From contig WOFQ01000002.1 of NCBI GenBank assembly GCA_012184525.1, positions 1,550,001 to 1,614,000 on the forward strand: a DNA stretch of 64,000 nt, written 5' to 3'. Each line of letters starts with the position of its first letter. Within the stretch, counting starts at the first letter, position 1. The notes beneath the pieces are model-generated. The model saw nothing but the letters and a program-made list of their open reading frames with translations. It searched no databases and was not told where the DNA came from. Source of the DNA: Xenoacremonium recifei (lineage: Eukaryota > Ascomycota > Sordariomycetes > Hypocreales > Nectriaceae). This document shows, piece after piece, positions 51,856 to 63,417 of the stretch. A program made the position numbers and the translations under genes.

Positions 51856-54020
51856 ATGTTGATGAGGTTGGGTTACGTGGCGTAGAGGTTGGAGCTGGCG
51901 CTGGCCGTGGTTGAGCTGTAGCCTAGGACTGCTCTGGATTGTCAGAACAAATAGACATTGAATGATTTTATTCAACAAAGGTCGTATACAGAGAGAGAGT
52001 TATGTTTTCTAGCTTACGAAGGATGTTGTTAGTATACAGAACTTGAATTAGGGTTGACTACCTATGAAGCACGCATCTCAGGCTAGCCACCACACTTTCT
52101 GCACTCTCGGATTAAGGTGAACAGTGAATGTCATTGATCTGGGTTATTAGTAGGGTTTCTATAGTATATGTTAAAGGAAAAATTTGAAAAACATAATCTT
52201 ATTGATTAAAGCCCCTGATGCTTATTTTTGTCTTGTTATCAGAAGAAGCTTGGGCTCGGAATAGCTGTCCAGACCTGATGAGTTTTAGCTGGCATGCTAA
52301 CTATATAGCTGGAAGGGTGCGCAATAACTTGCCTCGGTAAGAATGAAGTGGGGCAGGATTTGACTTACACGCACCCCGCCTCCATGGACGACTTCAGGGT
52401 AAATGGAGAGAATAACAAAGGATTGCAGACAACACAACCTACAGGGAATTTAGAGGTTCAAAAAACCGTCTAGAGGTATTTTGAGAAATTTTGAATACTT
52501 TACAGAGTTATTTGATGTCAAATTGCTGGGTGTGTGGTGTTACGGCAGGTTTACAGATATTCGGGCCATGACTTACACGATATTGCTAGATCTAGATGTA
52601 CGTATCTTCATAGGCATAATTGCGCCGACTCTAATTAGCTTGTAAAATAGCGACAACTACCTATAGCACAGTAAAAGTAGAGTCTACCCATGAAATCTCA
52701 TTACAATGGCGACACGAAGGCGATCACGGCACAATTCGCGAACAAAGACAATGCAAACAAAGCACGAGCTCTCGGGGAAAGACGGCGGAGGCACAGACAC
52801 GCGCAGGCAGGGTGAGGCGTGTCAAGGCGTCGGGCCAGTCGCCTCAGTTTCACGTCCAACAGGGCTTCTACGAGTAAATGACACGATTAGAGTATCAGTG
52901 CAATCATTGAACAGCATTTACAGAGGATATCCTGCACACACGTGAAGAGTCGGGGTCTAGGCTAAGCGTTGTGAATGGTATGGAGAATGGAGGACAAGAC
53001 GCGTTGGTAGAGAGGAAGACTAGCCCGCTCGGAGCTGGAGACCCGGGCAAAAATCCGAATATCGGGAGAGGACTGGCTCCTTTAAATGACCGATCCCCGG
53101 AGGCATGCACAAAAGCCAATGGTCGGGTTCCAGAAGCAGCTATGCCATGCCATGCCATGCCAGCCAGGGCCAGGTAAGACGCGCTGCCCTGGTTTTGCTG
53201 GGCTGGCTGGAGGCTCCAGTTGGTGGAGACGTGTCAGTGACTTGGGGGAGGCTGGAGAGATGGAGTTTTGCAGCGCAAAGCGTCAGAGAGTCTAGCAGAG
53301 GTAAGGGGAAGAGGAAGAGAAGAAAGGGAATCAATTGGATTAATCTCTTGAGTTTTTTGTGTTGTTTTGTCCTGTTATCCAAGTTGAAGCAGACAGCATC
53401 GCGGTTACATCTCATCTCGATCCATAGCGCCCTGGCCACTAAACGTCGCTAACTTACAGCGACGTCATCCCCGCTAGACTTTTATGCTCAGCGCCCTCGC
53501 CCACTAATGCACAGCGCCCGGCCCTCATAAAAACGCCAAACGCCAAAAATCGCCAACGCGGTGGTCTTACGCGGGCGCGTTGAGTGGCTCTCTTAAAATA
53601 CCTCCAGCCCGGCAAGCGCCCCGACCCTCTCTTTCCCTCTGCTCGACTTGACCTTTCCTACTCCAAACCTCGACCCGGGCCTCGTTTTTGGCCGCTCTTT
53701 GTCTTCTGCCAACTCAACCTTACTCGCCCGTGACCGCCTTCGAGACCGTCTCTCCCGCTCCTCCTCCGTGCAACTTGTCTGTCTGCTTCATCATCTGCTG
53801 TCCTCGCTACTGTCTGTCTGTCGCTTCTGGTGTAAGTGGGGAGAGAGATCAGGACGAGAAGGACCAAAAGAGGGGGAAGAACACACCCAACCCGCGATAC
53901 TACGACGTCGAAACGCGCCTTTCTCCGCGACTTCGCCCCCGATACTGCCAGAATCGAACTGTTTGGGGGCGTCTCCCCTTGTCCCGCCAGTGCTCCATGA
54001 GTTTTACGTCGGTCACCGCC
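51856..54020. other. Long intergenic region at accessory/core boundary, with 5' leader of the FHA gene
   Basis: 2.1 kb. Left part is AT-rich with no gene. From about 53.45 kb composition becomes GC/CT-rich with pyrimidine-rich tracts typical of a housekeeping promoter and leader. A GTAAGT at about 53832 could be the donor of a leader intron. A tandem ATGCC repeat lies at 53142. Confidence 0.45.
53142..53161. repeat. Tandem ATGCC repeat (four copies)
   Basis: Four perfect copies of ATGCC in intergenic DNA. Confidence 0.75.
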
Positions 54021-55738
54021 ATGGACTCGTCTCCGCCAAAGCAGCAGCTCGATCGAGGCGAGCCCTCGCTCCCCGCTCTCAAGCTGGACTTCCACGGCCA
54101 AACGCCGTCTGGATCCTCGCTCAAACGCTCTGCCCCGAGCCTGCTGCCGCCGTTTGAGCCGCTCTCGTCCTCGCCCGGCCTGCCGCGGCCCGTCAAGCGC
54201 CAAAACACCTCGTCCGTCCGCGCCGCCCATCTCAAGTATCCCACGCCGGTGCCGACCTCCAGCACCGGCATCCTCTCCAGCTCCCCGCCCCGCGCGGCTT
54301 CGGCGTCAGCTTCAGTATCGGCCATCACCGAGCGCGCGCCGCTGTCGGCCGTGCCCTCGGTCGAGCTCTCCGCGAATGGCGAGACCCTCATCATGGGCCG
54401 GTCGTCCAACTCGTCGCATTTCCAGCTGTCTGCCAACCGCCTGGTGTCCCGCGTGCACGTCAAGGCACGCTACATTGCTGCTGCGAGCCCGCTCGAGCCC
54501 GGCCGCATGGAGATCATCTGCAATGGCTGGAACGGGCTGAAGCTGCACTGCCAGGGCCGCACCTGGGAGCTGTTCAAGGGCGATTCCTTTACTAGCGAGA
54601 CGGAGGGCTCTGAGATCATGGTCGACGTGCAAGACGCGCGCGTGTTAGTGCAGTGGCCGAAGCGGAGGGGTGGTGATCTCTCGGACTCGAGCTGGGAAGA
54701 CTCCCCTCCTCCTCTGCCGCGATCCCAGACGCGAGGAGCCAACGCGTTGCTGCAGTCTCCTTTGCGGCGAACAACGCGAATCCAGTCCCCCGAGAGCCCA
54801 ACTCCCGCTACCCTTTCCAGCTCCAGGCGGCTCCAGGCGCTCATGCCCTCCGACGACGACGAGAACGATGTACACGACGACTCCCATGGCATTCAGATCT
54901 ACGAGGACGAGCCCGAGCTGCCCGCGCCCAAGCTGGAGATGGACCCCATGGATGTTAGCATCAGCATGCGGACCGATGCCACGGCCAGCTTCTCGAGTGA
55001 GCTCAGCGAGGAGGACGAGCATCATGACCCCGACGAGGAGAACGACCCCATTGTGCACTCGTTTGGCCCCTTTGGCGCCGACATCTCCTGCCGGCTGGCT
55101 TCGATAACAACCAAGTCGCCCAAGGTGGTCTTCAAAGCTGGCAAGCGTCCGGCACTGGCAGCCCCCGAGATGCTGGCTCCTCCTCGCCGCGCTCTCCTGT
55201 CAGACCCTCCTCACTCGCCCATCAAGAAACAGGCTCCTCCTCCTCCTGCTGCCCGATCCGAGTCACCACTCTCCTCGCCTCCCTCCAAGGCCCGGACGCC
55301 CACCCCGGAGCCGCCCAAGCCCACCGTCGAGGTCAACCCGGCCATTGCCAACCACGTTGTCAACCAGCTCGCTTTCTCGCGGCTCTCGTCGACGCCCCTG
55401 TCGACCATCATGCAGAACCTCCCTGCCGAGGAGAAGAAGGATCTGGCCAAGGACGCGTTGCGTGATACCATTGAAGCCACAATTTGTATTGGCATCATCG
55501 AGCGCCAGGGCAAGGACGCTGCCGGCAAGGCCCTCGAGAGCGAGTACTATTACGTGCCCGAGCTGGACACGGATGAGTCCCGCCGAGCCGCAGTAGTGGA
55601 CGGACTGCGAAAGCCGAGCCTGCGCAACTGCAGGAAGCAGCACAAGGTATGTGATCATATCATCAGACTTCATGGTTACCCGCGGCTCTGCTAACACGAG
55701 GATAGCAATACTACTGGAAGCGGCCCAAGACTCCGTAG
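54021..55738 (+). CDS. TOS4: FHA-domain protein, Tos4/Plm2-like cell-cycle regulator
   Basis: 552 residues from two exons, 54021-55646 and 55706-55738 (GTATGT..TAG). A Ser/Pro-rich N-terminus leads to an FHA domain at about residues 105-200: LIMGRSSNSSHFQLSANRLVSRVHV holds the Gly-Arg, Ser and Ser-Arg-x-His phosphothreonine-binding residues. An acidic/Pro-rich linker follows (PSDDDENDVHDD, SELSEEDEHHDPDEEND). A conserved C-terminal helix (NHVVNQLAFSRLSSTPLSTI) and winged-helix-like end (ESEYYYVPELDTD..YYWKRPK) complete the Tos4/Plm2 layout. Yeast Tos4 is a chromatin-bound SBF target in the DNA-damage/replication response. ATG 54021 has an ideal context (CACCGCCATGG); an upstream in-frame ATG at 53997 and open frame exist. 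Confidence 0.82.
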
Positions 55739-56930
55739 CCGGAGCACGCGACCGACTCCCCATGTCTCCCTTTTTTTTTCTTGGCTTTTTTTTTCTTCAT
55801 CGTATATAAAGCCCGTTTTGCAGAGCAGACGCGTTTTCTTGTTGCCCAGACGAGCGGAACATGCGGAGGATCGCCTGAAAGGATTTCGATGTTTTGGAAG
55901 AACTTCCGCCGGATACCCCCCTCTTCGTGTTCTTGACGTTGTTCATCACGGAGGATTCACTCGCGCGCGCGTTTGTGCGCCTTGCATATAGCCCTGGCGT
56001 TATTCTTTGATTGTTTGGTATCTGTCGGTATTGGCGGGTGTGGGAAAGGAAGGGGTGGGTTTCTGTCAGAATCTGGATGCCGGGAGTTGGGAGGATGGAT
56101 GATATGACAGTGTCCGAAACGGATATACCGAGGTTGAGGGATGGATGGACGGATGGAGGCTCAATTGTTCAGTTTATTGTTATTCAGGAGCATTTCCTAC
56201 GGGTGGTGGATGGAGCTCGGAGGGGCCGCGTTGCTGATCGAGTCGGCATGCCGGGATGCTCGGCAGGATGCCCGTGATCAGGATCAGACGCAGATGTTAG
56301 CTAGACACTTCCCGAGCTGACGAGCACCAACGAATCAACGGCGTTGCCATGAACCAACGGAACCAACGAGAGCCGCAGATGGCGTTAACATGGCGAGAGG
56401 CTTAGACATAACTCTGCGTGACCCAGTGCCAAAGGACTGGTTCTTCAGCCAGTCCCCCGTCTGTAAGTCAGCTGAGACAGTGAAGTTATTCCCGAACCCG
56501 ATCCTCGGCGACGCGTTCCAGCGTTCTAGCTGGCTCGCTGGCCAGACTCACTGCTGCTCCCTCTCACGCTACGGCCGGCCGAGACTAGATCCTGCTGCCC
56601 ACTGCCGGCCATCCCATCACACCATCACGCAACGTCGGCGCCTTCAAGTCTAACCAATGGGCGCCGTGCGGGGACGGAGGTGGCGAGCAGGCCGTTCATG
56701 GGCTGATGGGCTATAAAGAGGATGGGCTGGGCATGGAGATTGGGGGTGGTGATCAGAATCGTGATTCTCAATTCAGAAAGCTTTACTCTACTCTATCACT
56801 CTTACTACCGAAGAGCAATCATAACCATCACAACTTCCTGCTGACTCTTGAAGTCGAAGGCAAGTCCGATCGATCAAGCAGCATTTATTTACACGGCGCG
56901 CGCTGACTGACTGGTGCAGCAACAACTCCA
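55739..56930. other. Intergenic
   Basis: About 1.2 kb. Contains two T-rich runs just after the FHA gene (near 55770-55795), which may act in 3' end formation, and the leader of the small conserved gene with a likely leader-intron acceptor GTGCAG at about 56919. Confidence 0.4.
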
Positions 56931-57267
56931 ATGTTCACATACATCACCACCACGATGACATCCCGCTTCACAACGGAACCAACCTCCTACGACACCTCCA
57001 CCTCTCCACCACCAAATCGTACGCTCCCTCTCTCTCTCTCTTCCTCCTTCTCAACAATATACTAATAGCGATACTTTAGCCAACCGCCGCATGTCCGCCC
57101 ACGCCCAAGCCGACGCCGCCCGCGCCATGCAACACACCAACAGCTGGACGCCCGCCTTCGGCCGCCGCCCGAGCTTCAACAAGGAAGACCAGAAGCACGC
57201 GCTGCACATGACCAGCATCGACGAGGTCAAGACCGGGCCGGGGTTCTCGGAGCGGAAGACCAGCTAA
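56931..57267 (+). CDS. Small conserved fungal protein with 'FGRRPSFNKEDQKH ... VETG/VKTGPGFSE' tail
   Basis: 91 residues from two exons, 56931-57018 and 57080-57267 (GTACGC..TAG). The second exon encodes ANRRMSAHAQ (after the junction), WTPAFGRRPSFNKEDQKH and DEVKTGPGFSE, which I recognise as the core of a short, widespread ascomycete protein of unknown role, possibly stress-induced. An alternative start is the in-frame ATG at 56955. Hydrophilic, no signal peptide. Confidence 0.7.
57028..57041. repeat. CT microsatellite in intron
   Basis: Run of about six CT units just after the donor of the small conserved gene's intron. Confidence 0.6.
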
Positions 57268-58369
57268 GACTGTGGTGCTGCTTCCGTGTAGCTGGAACTG
57301 TAATTGTAACGGGACTTTTTGTGATTAATGAATGGGGTGCGCAAAACAAATTGGAATGATCGGGAAGTGGGAAAGAATGCGAGCTTCCCGATTGAAAGTG
57401 TTTGATATGCTGGAGCGCGCGCAAGGGAATCGGGTTGGGCGAGGAAAACGCCCTGGCACTGCTATCATCATCAAAGTGTAACATCACCAGAGACGCGATC
57501 ACGACATGACACAACATTTGGCTTTTGGTCCCCTTCTAGGCCATGCCTTGCCATGGCCTCTATTGTTATGAAGGGTTGGGGGGCAGGTTGGAGGACGCCC
57601 CCGGAGAGAGCCCTGGACGGTCCCGTGAAGGAGCCGCCGGAGGTTAATAACAAGAGACTCTATGAAGATTGAAAATTGTACTTCAACAAGCTGTTTAGCT
57701 GTGGCTTGAATACCTCGACCAGCATCATTAGGGGTACTGAAATATATTTACCAATGAGGAGAGCCTCAATGACTGTGACGTTGGTTCAAAACATGCAAAG
57801 TAATTCCATACCATCAGTTGCTACTTTCTATCATCGTTACAGCGTCTATAATATCATATGCCTACCTAACCCAACAAAGCCTCAAGCACCTTAATCTGCT
57901 CGAGAATGCTTGCTTGACTAGCGATACTTCCAACACATGCATTCAATCTCTAGGTCATTATAACTGGACCTGTAATGGGATGCGAAAACAAATTAGAAGG
58001 CTAGGTATGGGTATACGTGTCAAACAACGAGAGTGGTATTCATGCTTTCAATGTACTTGTATCCTAATCGCTACCAATGAGGCGCCATAGCTACCTTGGT
58101 ATCAACTCCTAATGCTCCGTTGACCGAGGCAAAAAGAAACATACGCTCCTAGTAGTAAATGATAACGAGGGAGCTGGGAATATAGTGCCAAAAATGAGAA
58201 AACTCCATCATGTCCCGGGGCAACCATGTCAATCTGCGGCGCCGTGTAAATAGAAAACAGAAAAATGCGTGTCATGTATGTTGTGCCAAACTGGTATCAA
58301 CGCCAAAAGAGAAGTCCCTGTCCCATGCGATGTTAATCGTCAATCGTGGTCCCAGACAATATCATATCT
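57268..58369. other. Intergenic between convergent genes
   Basis: About 1.1 kb, AT-rich towards the right. No convincing gene. Confidence 0.4.
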
Positions 58370-61300
58370 TTACATGCGCCGAGGCCGGGCTTCAGCCTCG
58401 AAGCCTCGTGCGCTGAAATACTCCCCCATAACACCTACAGCATACGCAGACCCGGCGACCCAGACAGTGCCCAGCGCCATCTTCTTGCCGAGACTGCTCT
58501 TCTTTCGCTCTTTGGCTGGCTGTGGCTTGACAACTCCGGAGTCGTCCTCTTTTTCGACGCTAGATCGATATGGAGGAGCAGGCTTTGCCTTCGACTCGTC
58601 CATGTAGTCGTAGTTGACATATCCAGTAGGGCTGGCAAAGTTGCCTACTGCTGTGCGGCCCATCAAGTCGATGGGGTTGATGGGCATCGTGGAAGAAGGC
58701 GGTTCAAATACAGAGGCATCCTGCGCCGATGAACCCGCTCTAACCTTGCGGAAAATAAGCACATCACCACTACCAGAGACGATCTCGTAACCCTGAGCTT
58801 CGAGGGCCTTGAAGTGAGGGAGAAACTTGGAAGGATTGGCCAGGCGAATCAAGGCGTCAGCAGGGGCAGTCGGTGCAGTTTCGTCATGAATAGTTGAAGT
58901 CGCTTCAGCAATGTTCATCGTCTGAGTGGCCGTGTCGTAAGCAAGGATCTTGTACACGGCTGGCTCGTCAGCCTCCGCGTTGCTAGCACCTGCCCAGTGC
59001 TTCTCAACTGTTGGAAGAGTGTCTTTCCCGTCACATTCTTCCGTAAAACTCGTTTCGAGGCCTTGGGGAATGTGCGAGTAAGGGTCCTCGGAGACTTTAA
59101 ACAGCTTGTCTGAGTATCTGTCTAAAGCAGGCTGCAACCTGCCCTCGTTCAAAGGAAAACTCTCATCCATCGAGCTTATAGCTGGACCATCAGACTCGGC
59201 ATCCACACTGGCAACTTCAGCCGCCGAAGCAGCCTCAGCTTGAGCCGTGGGGTAGAGTGTTGACTTAGAAGGAGAGTTGTCTTTGCTCCAGGACGCCGTA
59301 AAGTCCTCAGGAAAGTCTCGTGCGTAGTTTCCGGTCAACTGAACCTTTGGTTCCGGCTGAGTCGCCTCCGGCTGCGGCGCACCGCTGACCTCACCGGCAC
59401 GCCGAAGGGTCGCCATGCGGATGTCATGCGCCGTTAGATTGTCGACTGAGTCGACGTCACTTTCGGAGGACTCGGGGTAGAACCTGTTCGTTTCGCGGAG
59501 ATAAGTAATTGGTCCATTGTCCATATCGTGGGAACCTGCCTTGGAATCGAAGTCTTTGAGGCCGTGGGCGACGGGGTCGACCAGGGAAGCGGGCTTACCA
59601 TCGGGCTCATTGTGCCGGACCGCATTGTAGCTGCTCAAATCCTTGTAGGCCTTGGTGGCTTCCTCAGGATGAATGGCAAAGACCTTGGTTGGGTCGTCAA
59701 AGACGGACGGCTTGTAGTTGTCAAGATCCTGATAGTTCTTGGTCAACTCCTCGGGGTGAATGTGTTGTGTCTTCTCCGCCTCTTCAAAGCCGGCCGCCGG
59801 GTACTTGGACAAGTCCTCATACCGTTTGGACGCTTCCTCGGGGTGAATTCGCTTGACCTCGGGTCCAGCATTACCGTACTGAGCATACTTGCCCAAGTCG
59901 CTGTACTGCTTGGAAGCTTCTTCAGGATGCACACGAGCGGTAGCTGGGTCACCATTCTCGTACTCTTTGTACATAGGCAAGTCCTTGTAGCGCTTGGAAG
60001 CTTCTTCGGGGTGGATCCGCTTGGAAGCCCCGGCGAGATCCCGAGGGGCATAGAGGGGGACGTCCTTGTATTGCTTCGACAGCTCCTCAGGTGTCAAGTT
60101 GCGGAGGCCATCGGGCTCGTTCCACTGAACTGCGCCATACAAGTGCAGGTCTTCGTAGTTCTTGGAAAGCTCTTCTGGAGTCAACTTCCTCAGACCGTTG
60201 GGCTCATTCCAGTGGACAGGACCGTACTTGTGTAGGTCATCATACTTTTCTGTCAGGTCCTCCGACGGCATGTCGACCTTGGCAGGGAGAGTCTTTCCCT
60301 TGACAGTGCGATCCATCTGGGCGGCCTCGTGAGCCTTAAGAACCGAGTCCTTGGCAGTGAAGGGTGCGCTGTACGCGTCAAGATCTTCGTAGTTCTTGGA
60401 CAGCTCCTCGGGCGTCAACCTTCGTAATCCGTCGGGCTCGCTCCAGACCACTGGTCCGTACTTGCCAAGATCCTGATAGTTCTTGGAGAGCTCCTCGGGC
60501 GTGAGCTTGCGCAGACCATCTGGCTCGTTCCAGTGAACAGCACCGTACTTATGAAGGTCGTCGTAGTTTTTGGAAAGCTCCTCTGGGGTCTCCTTACGGA
60601 GTCCATCGGGCTCGTTCCAGTGCACAGGCGCACCGTACTTGTCCAGGTCATCGTACATCTTGGACTGTTCTTCAGGGGTCAGCTTTCGCTGCGTGAAGGG
60701 ACTGTCGAGCTTCGAAGGCGAGTACTTGTCCAAGTCCTCGTACTTCTTCGAATCCTCTTCGGGGGTGGTCTTGCGGAGTCCGTCCGGCTCGTTCCAACGA
60801 ACAGGGCCGTACTTGTCCACATCCTCATACTTTGCCTGCTCCTGCTGGGTCTTGTCTGCAGCGACGTCTTCAGCGGGGCCATACTTGCCAAGATCCTCAT
60901 ACTTGGGGCTGGAGGACTCTGGAGGATGGGCTTCATCGAAGCTTGCAGGCTCGTACTTGTCGAGGTCATTATATTGAGAAGACTTTCTAGTGATGCGTCG
61001 GTTGGTGATAGGATCGATGAATGTGTCCTGGCCATCTGAAGCCGTGGCGTGCAAGACATCCACAGGCGCTACCTCGACAGGCTTGTGGTGCTTCATGTAA
61101 TTGCGGATATTATTGAGCGGGGCTTTCCACAGGTCGAAATCATAAGGTGCCTTCTTGTCGCCGCTGAAGAGGTGATCGATCGCGCCCCGCTCAACATCCT
61201 CAATGTTCTTCCCCGGTCGGACGCCCGAGAAGTCATCGGACCAAGACTTGACGTCGTTGAGGTTCGTGTATTTGCCGTGCGCTCGAGCCTCGGCGGCGCG

Positions 61301-61603
61301 GGCGAATTGGGCCATGGCCTTCTTCATGGCGCCCTTGGAGTTCTCGGCGCGCAAGTTATTGTCCCAAGACAGATTACGGTTCAATGACTCCAGGTACCGG
61401 TAGCGCACCATGCGATGCCGCCTCCGTCCATCTCGCTGCGACTCTGGATGGAAATATGATGACCATGAACCAAAGCAGAAGTCTCGGCACTGTCTCGATT
61501 GCAGCAGGACGCTGCTGGAGGGGGCGAGGGCGCTAAGGCGGGAGCTGCGGGACTGGAGAGCCCTCGCTCGAGGCGTAGTGCGGGATGCCGCCGTTGACAG
61601 CAT
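58370..61603 (-). CDS. Mitochondrial-type protein with about 16 tandem 'KxYxDLxxY' repeats
   Basis: 1077 residues in one exon, ATG at 61601-61603. The N-terminus MLSTAASRTTPRARALQSRS is a typical mitochondrial presequence, followed by a conserved block around SWSSYFHPESQR. Between about residues 205 and 660 there are about 16 units of 24-30 residues (one has a long insertion), each starting with K-x-Y-x-D-L-x-x-Y, usually continuing x-W-N-E-P-D-G-L-R-K and ending T/H-P-E-E-x-S. The C-terminal part includes NPSKFLPHFKALEAQGYEIV and a last membrane span ALGTVWVAGSAYAVGVMGEYF. It is probably an inner-membrane or intermembrane-space protein. Orthologues exist in filamentous ascomycetes as far as I recall, with no function assigned. 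Confidence 0.8.
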   Translation of the reverse strand: MLSTAASRTTPRARALQSRSSRLSALAPSSSVLLQSRQCRDFCFGSWSSYFHPESQRDGRRRHRMVRYRYLESLNRNLSWDNNLRAENSKGAMKKAMAQFARAAEARAHGKYTNLNDVKSWSDDFSGVRPGKNIEDVERGAIDHLFSGDKKAPYDFDLWKAPLNNIRNYMKHHKPVEVAPVDVLHATASDGQDTFIDPITNRRITRKSSQYNDLDKYEPASFDEAHPPESSSPKYEDLGKYGPAEDVAADKTQQEQAKYEDVDKYGPVRWNEPDGLRKTTPEEDSKKYEDLDKYSPSKLDSPFTQRKLTPEEQSKMYDDLDKYGAPVHWNEPDGLRKETPEELSKNYDDLHKYGAVHWNEPDGLRKLTPEELSKNYQDLGKYGPVVWSEPDGLRRLTPEELSKNYEDLDAYSAPFTAKDSVLKAHEAAQMDRTVKGKTLPAKVDMPSEDLTEKYDDLHKYGPVHWNEPNGLRKLTPEELSKNYEDLHLYGAVQWNEPDGLRNLTPEELSKQYKDVPLYAPRDLAGASKRIHPEEASKRYKDLPMYKEYENGDPATARVHPEEASKQYSDLGKYAQYGNAGPEVKRIHPEEASKRYEDLSKYPAAGFEEAEKTQHIHPEELTKNYQDLDNYKPSVFDDPTKVFAIHPEEATKAYKDLSSYNAVRHNEPDGKPASLVDPVAHGLKDFDSKAGSHDMDNGPITYLRETNRFYPESSESDVDSVDNLTAHDIRMATLRRAGEVSGAPQPEATQPEPKVQLTGNYARDFPEDFTASWSKDNSPSKSTLYPTAQAEAASAAEVASVDAESDGPAISSMDESFPLNEGRLQPALDRYSDKLFKVSEDPYSHIPQGLETSFTEECDGKDTLPTVEKHWAGASNAEADEPAVYKILAYDTATQTMNIAEATSTIHDETAPTAPADALIRLANPSKFLPHFKALEAQGYEIVSGSGDVLIFRKVRAGSSAQDASVFEPPSSTMPINPIDLMGRTAVGNFASPTGYVNYDYMDESKAKPAPPYRSSVEKEDDSGVVKPQPAKERKKSSLGKKMALGTVWVAGSAYAVGVMGEYFSARGFEAEARPRRM
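59570..61000 (-). repeat. In-frame tandem coding repeat, about 84-87 bp unit
   Basis: DNA level of the protein repeat. The best conserved units (about 60060-60640) are about 87 bp and share WNEPDGLRK and TPEELSK text; units nearer the 3' end of the gene are more diverged and shift to HPEEAS endings. Confidence 0.8.
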
Positions 61604-62095
61604 TGTGGAGGAGATGGTCTGGCGCAACAGACTGGAGGCGTATTAGTGACGCTGTATGGATGGCGGACGTCGGGGGATATCTGGAAAGAAGCGGGATTCT
61701 CTGGAGATCTCGGGATCAAGATGCTGGCGAGATCCGGAGACAATTGAGGACTGACCTTGGCAAAGCAGATGGTAGAAGGACGTGCGCCCAGCACTCAACC
61801 GAGAAGCACCGGGGAGTAGTCCGTTTGTTACGAGGATGGATTGCGGAGGGACGCGAGCATTCGAATCAGTCACTGCAGTTGGGCAAAGCGAGGCACTGAT
61901 TGTGATTTCGGTGGACGGACGGCGATGCGATTGCCTGTAGGTAGAAGTGAAGGCAATGCTGATGACAAAGAGGAAGACGAAGATGAAGAAGAGGAAGGAT
62001 GGAGGAAAGCGGAGAGGAGGGGAGGTTTAAGTCTAGCCGAGCCTGGAGACGGGAGAGGGGACCGAGACGTATTAAGGCAGGCACGGAATGCCCCA

Positions 62096-62113
62096 GACGA
62101 GACGAGACGAGAC
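62096..62113. repeat. Tandem GACGA repeat
   Basis: More than three copies of GACGA. Confidence 0.6.
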
Positions 62114-63225
62114 AAGGAAGCGACGGTCGAGGGGAGCAGACGAAGCTCGGGTTGCCCTTTAGCCTTTAGTTTATTAGCCTTAGCCAGCCAGCGCTGCCGA
62201 AAGGGCCTGAGGATTGTGAGGAGGATAAGCCGAAGGAGACCAAGGAATCGCCCAAGGATCCGGCCAAATCCATGCCACAAGGACATCAACACCTACAGGA
62301 GGGGAGCAGGAGGGGCGGAGGAAGCCCCATGCCCGGCGATGGGGCCAGGTTACAGTGGAGTTTCAGCGGGCGTGTGCTGAACGCTGGCTGGCTGGGCGGG
62401 TCCTGCAGCGCCAAAGGGCTTCTGTCGGGGCCCCAAGACGCTGTGTGTGCCCATGTGCCAGCAGATTCGCCAGATCATCGTGGCACTCGTGCCGGGACTG
62501 GCGCGGCCCAAGACGGGATTACATGGTGCGACGCGCTGCGGAACTGCCAGAAGCGGCAACACGAGAGGCAATCCGTGAGGAGAGGCAGTCACGTGCATGC
62601 CGGCTGACCCTCGACGCCTCCAGCAGATCCCAATGAACGAGGGTGCAGCCTGCGAGATGATGCAATGGGAAGGTGGACTCTCCGCGCTGCCGAATCACGC
62701 GCGGCCTGGATAAAGCCATGCATGCCCTGTGGCTTTGCTCTGCGCCTGCTTTGCCTCTGCCATGCGTGGCCCGGAAACTTACCCCTCCAATCCGGCGTTT
62801 AGCGCCCTGGCAACTGGGCCCAGACCTGTGGGCGGCTGCTTTTAGAAGTCAGTCAGTCAACACTGAGCCACTCGGCCTGGTGAGGGGATCGGCGTGAGTC
62901 AAGGGTCTCTGGCCGCCGATATAAGCCTTGACGGGCCTGGAAACAGTCGGCTTCGGCTCTCCCAGACTGCGTCGCCCTCCATCACGTCGCTGGCACCGCC
63001 GGAGTTTCCCAACTGGCCAATAGTCCGCGTGCTATACATTCCGTCGTCAGGCACGCTGACCCTAAAGTGCGGGGGACGAGCTGTGTCCAGACCAGATAAT
63101 CTGGCAGTGTGCGGCTCCGCGACGCTCTAACAGCTGCAGACAGGCACCGAGTCCCCTGTTGCCTCCTGCAGGGCTGCCTTGTTGCCTGTGGCAGACACAC
63201 CTGAATCCGGGGCGGATCCAAGTTT

Positions 63226-63249
63226 TCCCAGCCCAGCCCAGCCCAGCCC
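63226..63249. repeat. Tandem CCCAG repeat
   Basis: About four copies of CCCAG, roughly 170-190 bp upstream of the listerin ATG. Confidence 0.6.
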
Positions 63250-63417
63250 CGTCTCCATGTGACATCACCGGCCTGGGCTCCGCTGGATTAGATTCCCCGC
63301 TCCACCAATTTTGCTCAGGCTCCGATCATCACCAAAGGGCTCCGGATCCCGTGCTGCCCTCCGTCCAACCTCTCCGGCATCACGGACACTGCTCCGACGC
63401 TGCTCCGAGACCCGACC

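Larger units (their letters stand above)
61604..63417. promoter_or_regulatory. Divergent intergenic region, repeat protein / listerin
   Basis: 1.8 kb, GC-rich, with purine-rich strings and short tandem repeats. Many open frames occur because of GC content but none has family text. It holds both promoters. Confidence 0.4.

Noticed and set aside
52706..52945. 79-codon basic open frame near 52.8 kb
   Set aside because: No homologous text, no splice or promoter evidence.
53658..54892. Long minus-strand open frames opposite the FHA gene
   Set aside because: Mirror frames of a GC-rich coding sequence; the plus-strand FHA motifs explain the region.
61841..62607. Several long open frames on both strands
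   Set aside because: GC-rich spacer DNA; residues are Arg/Glu/Gly-rich low-complexity and differ with every frame.
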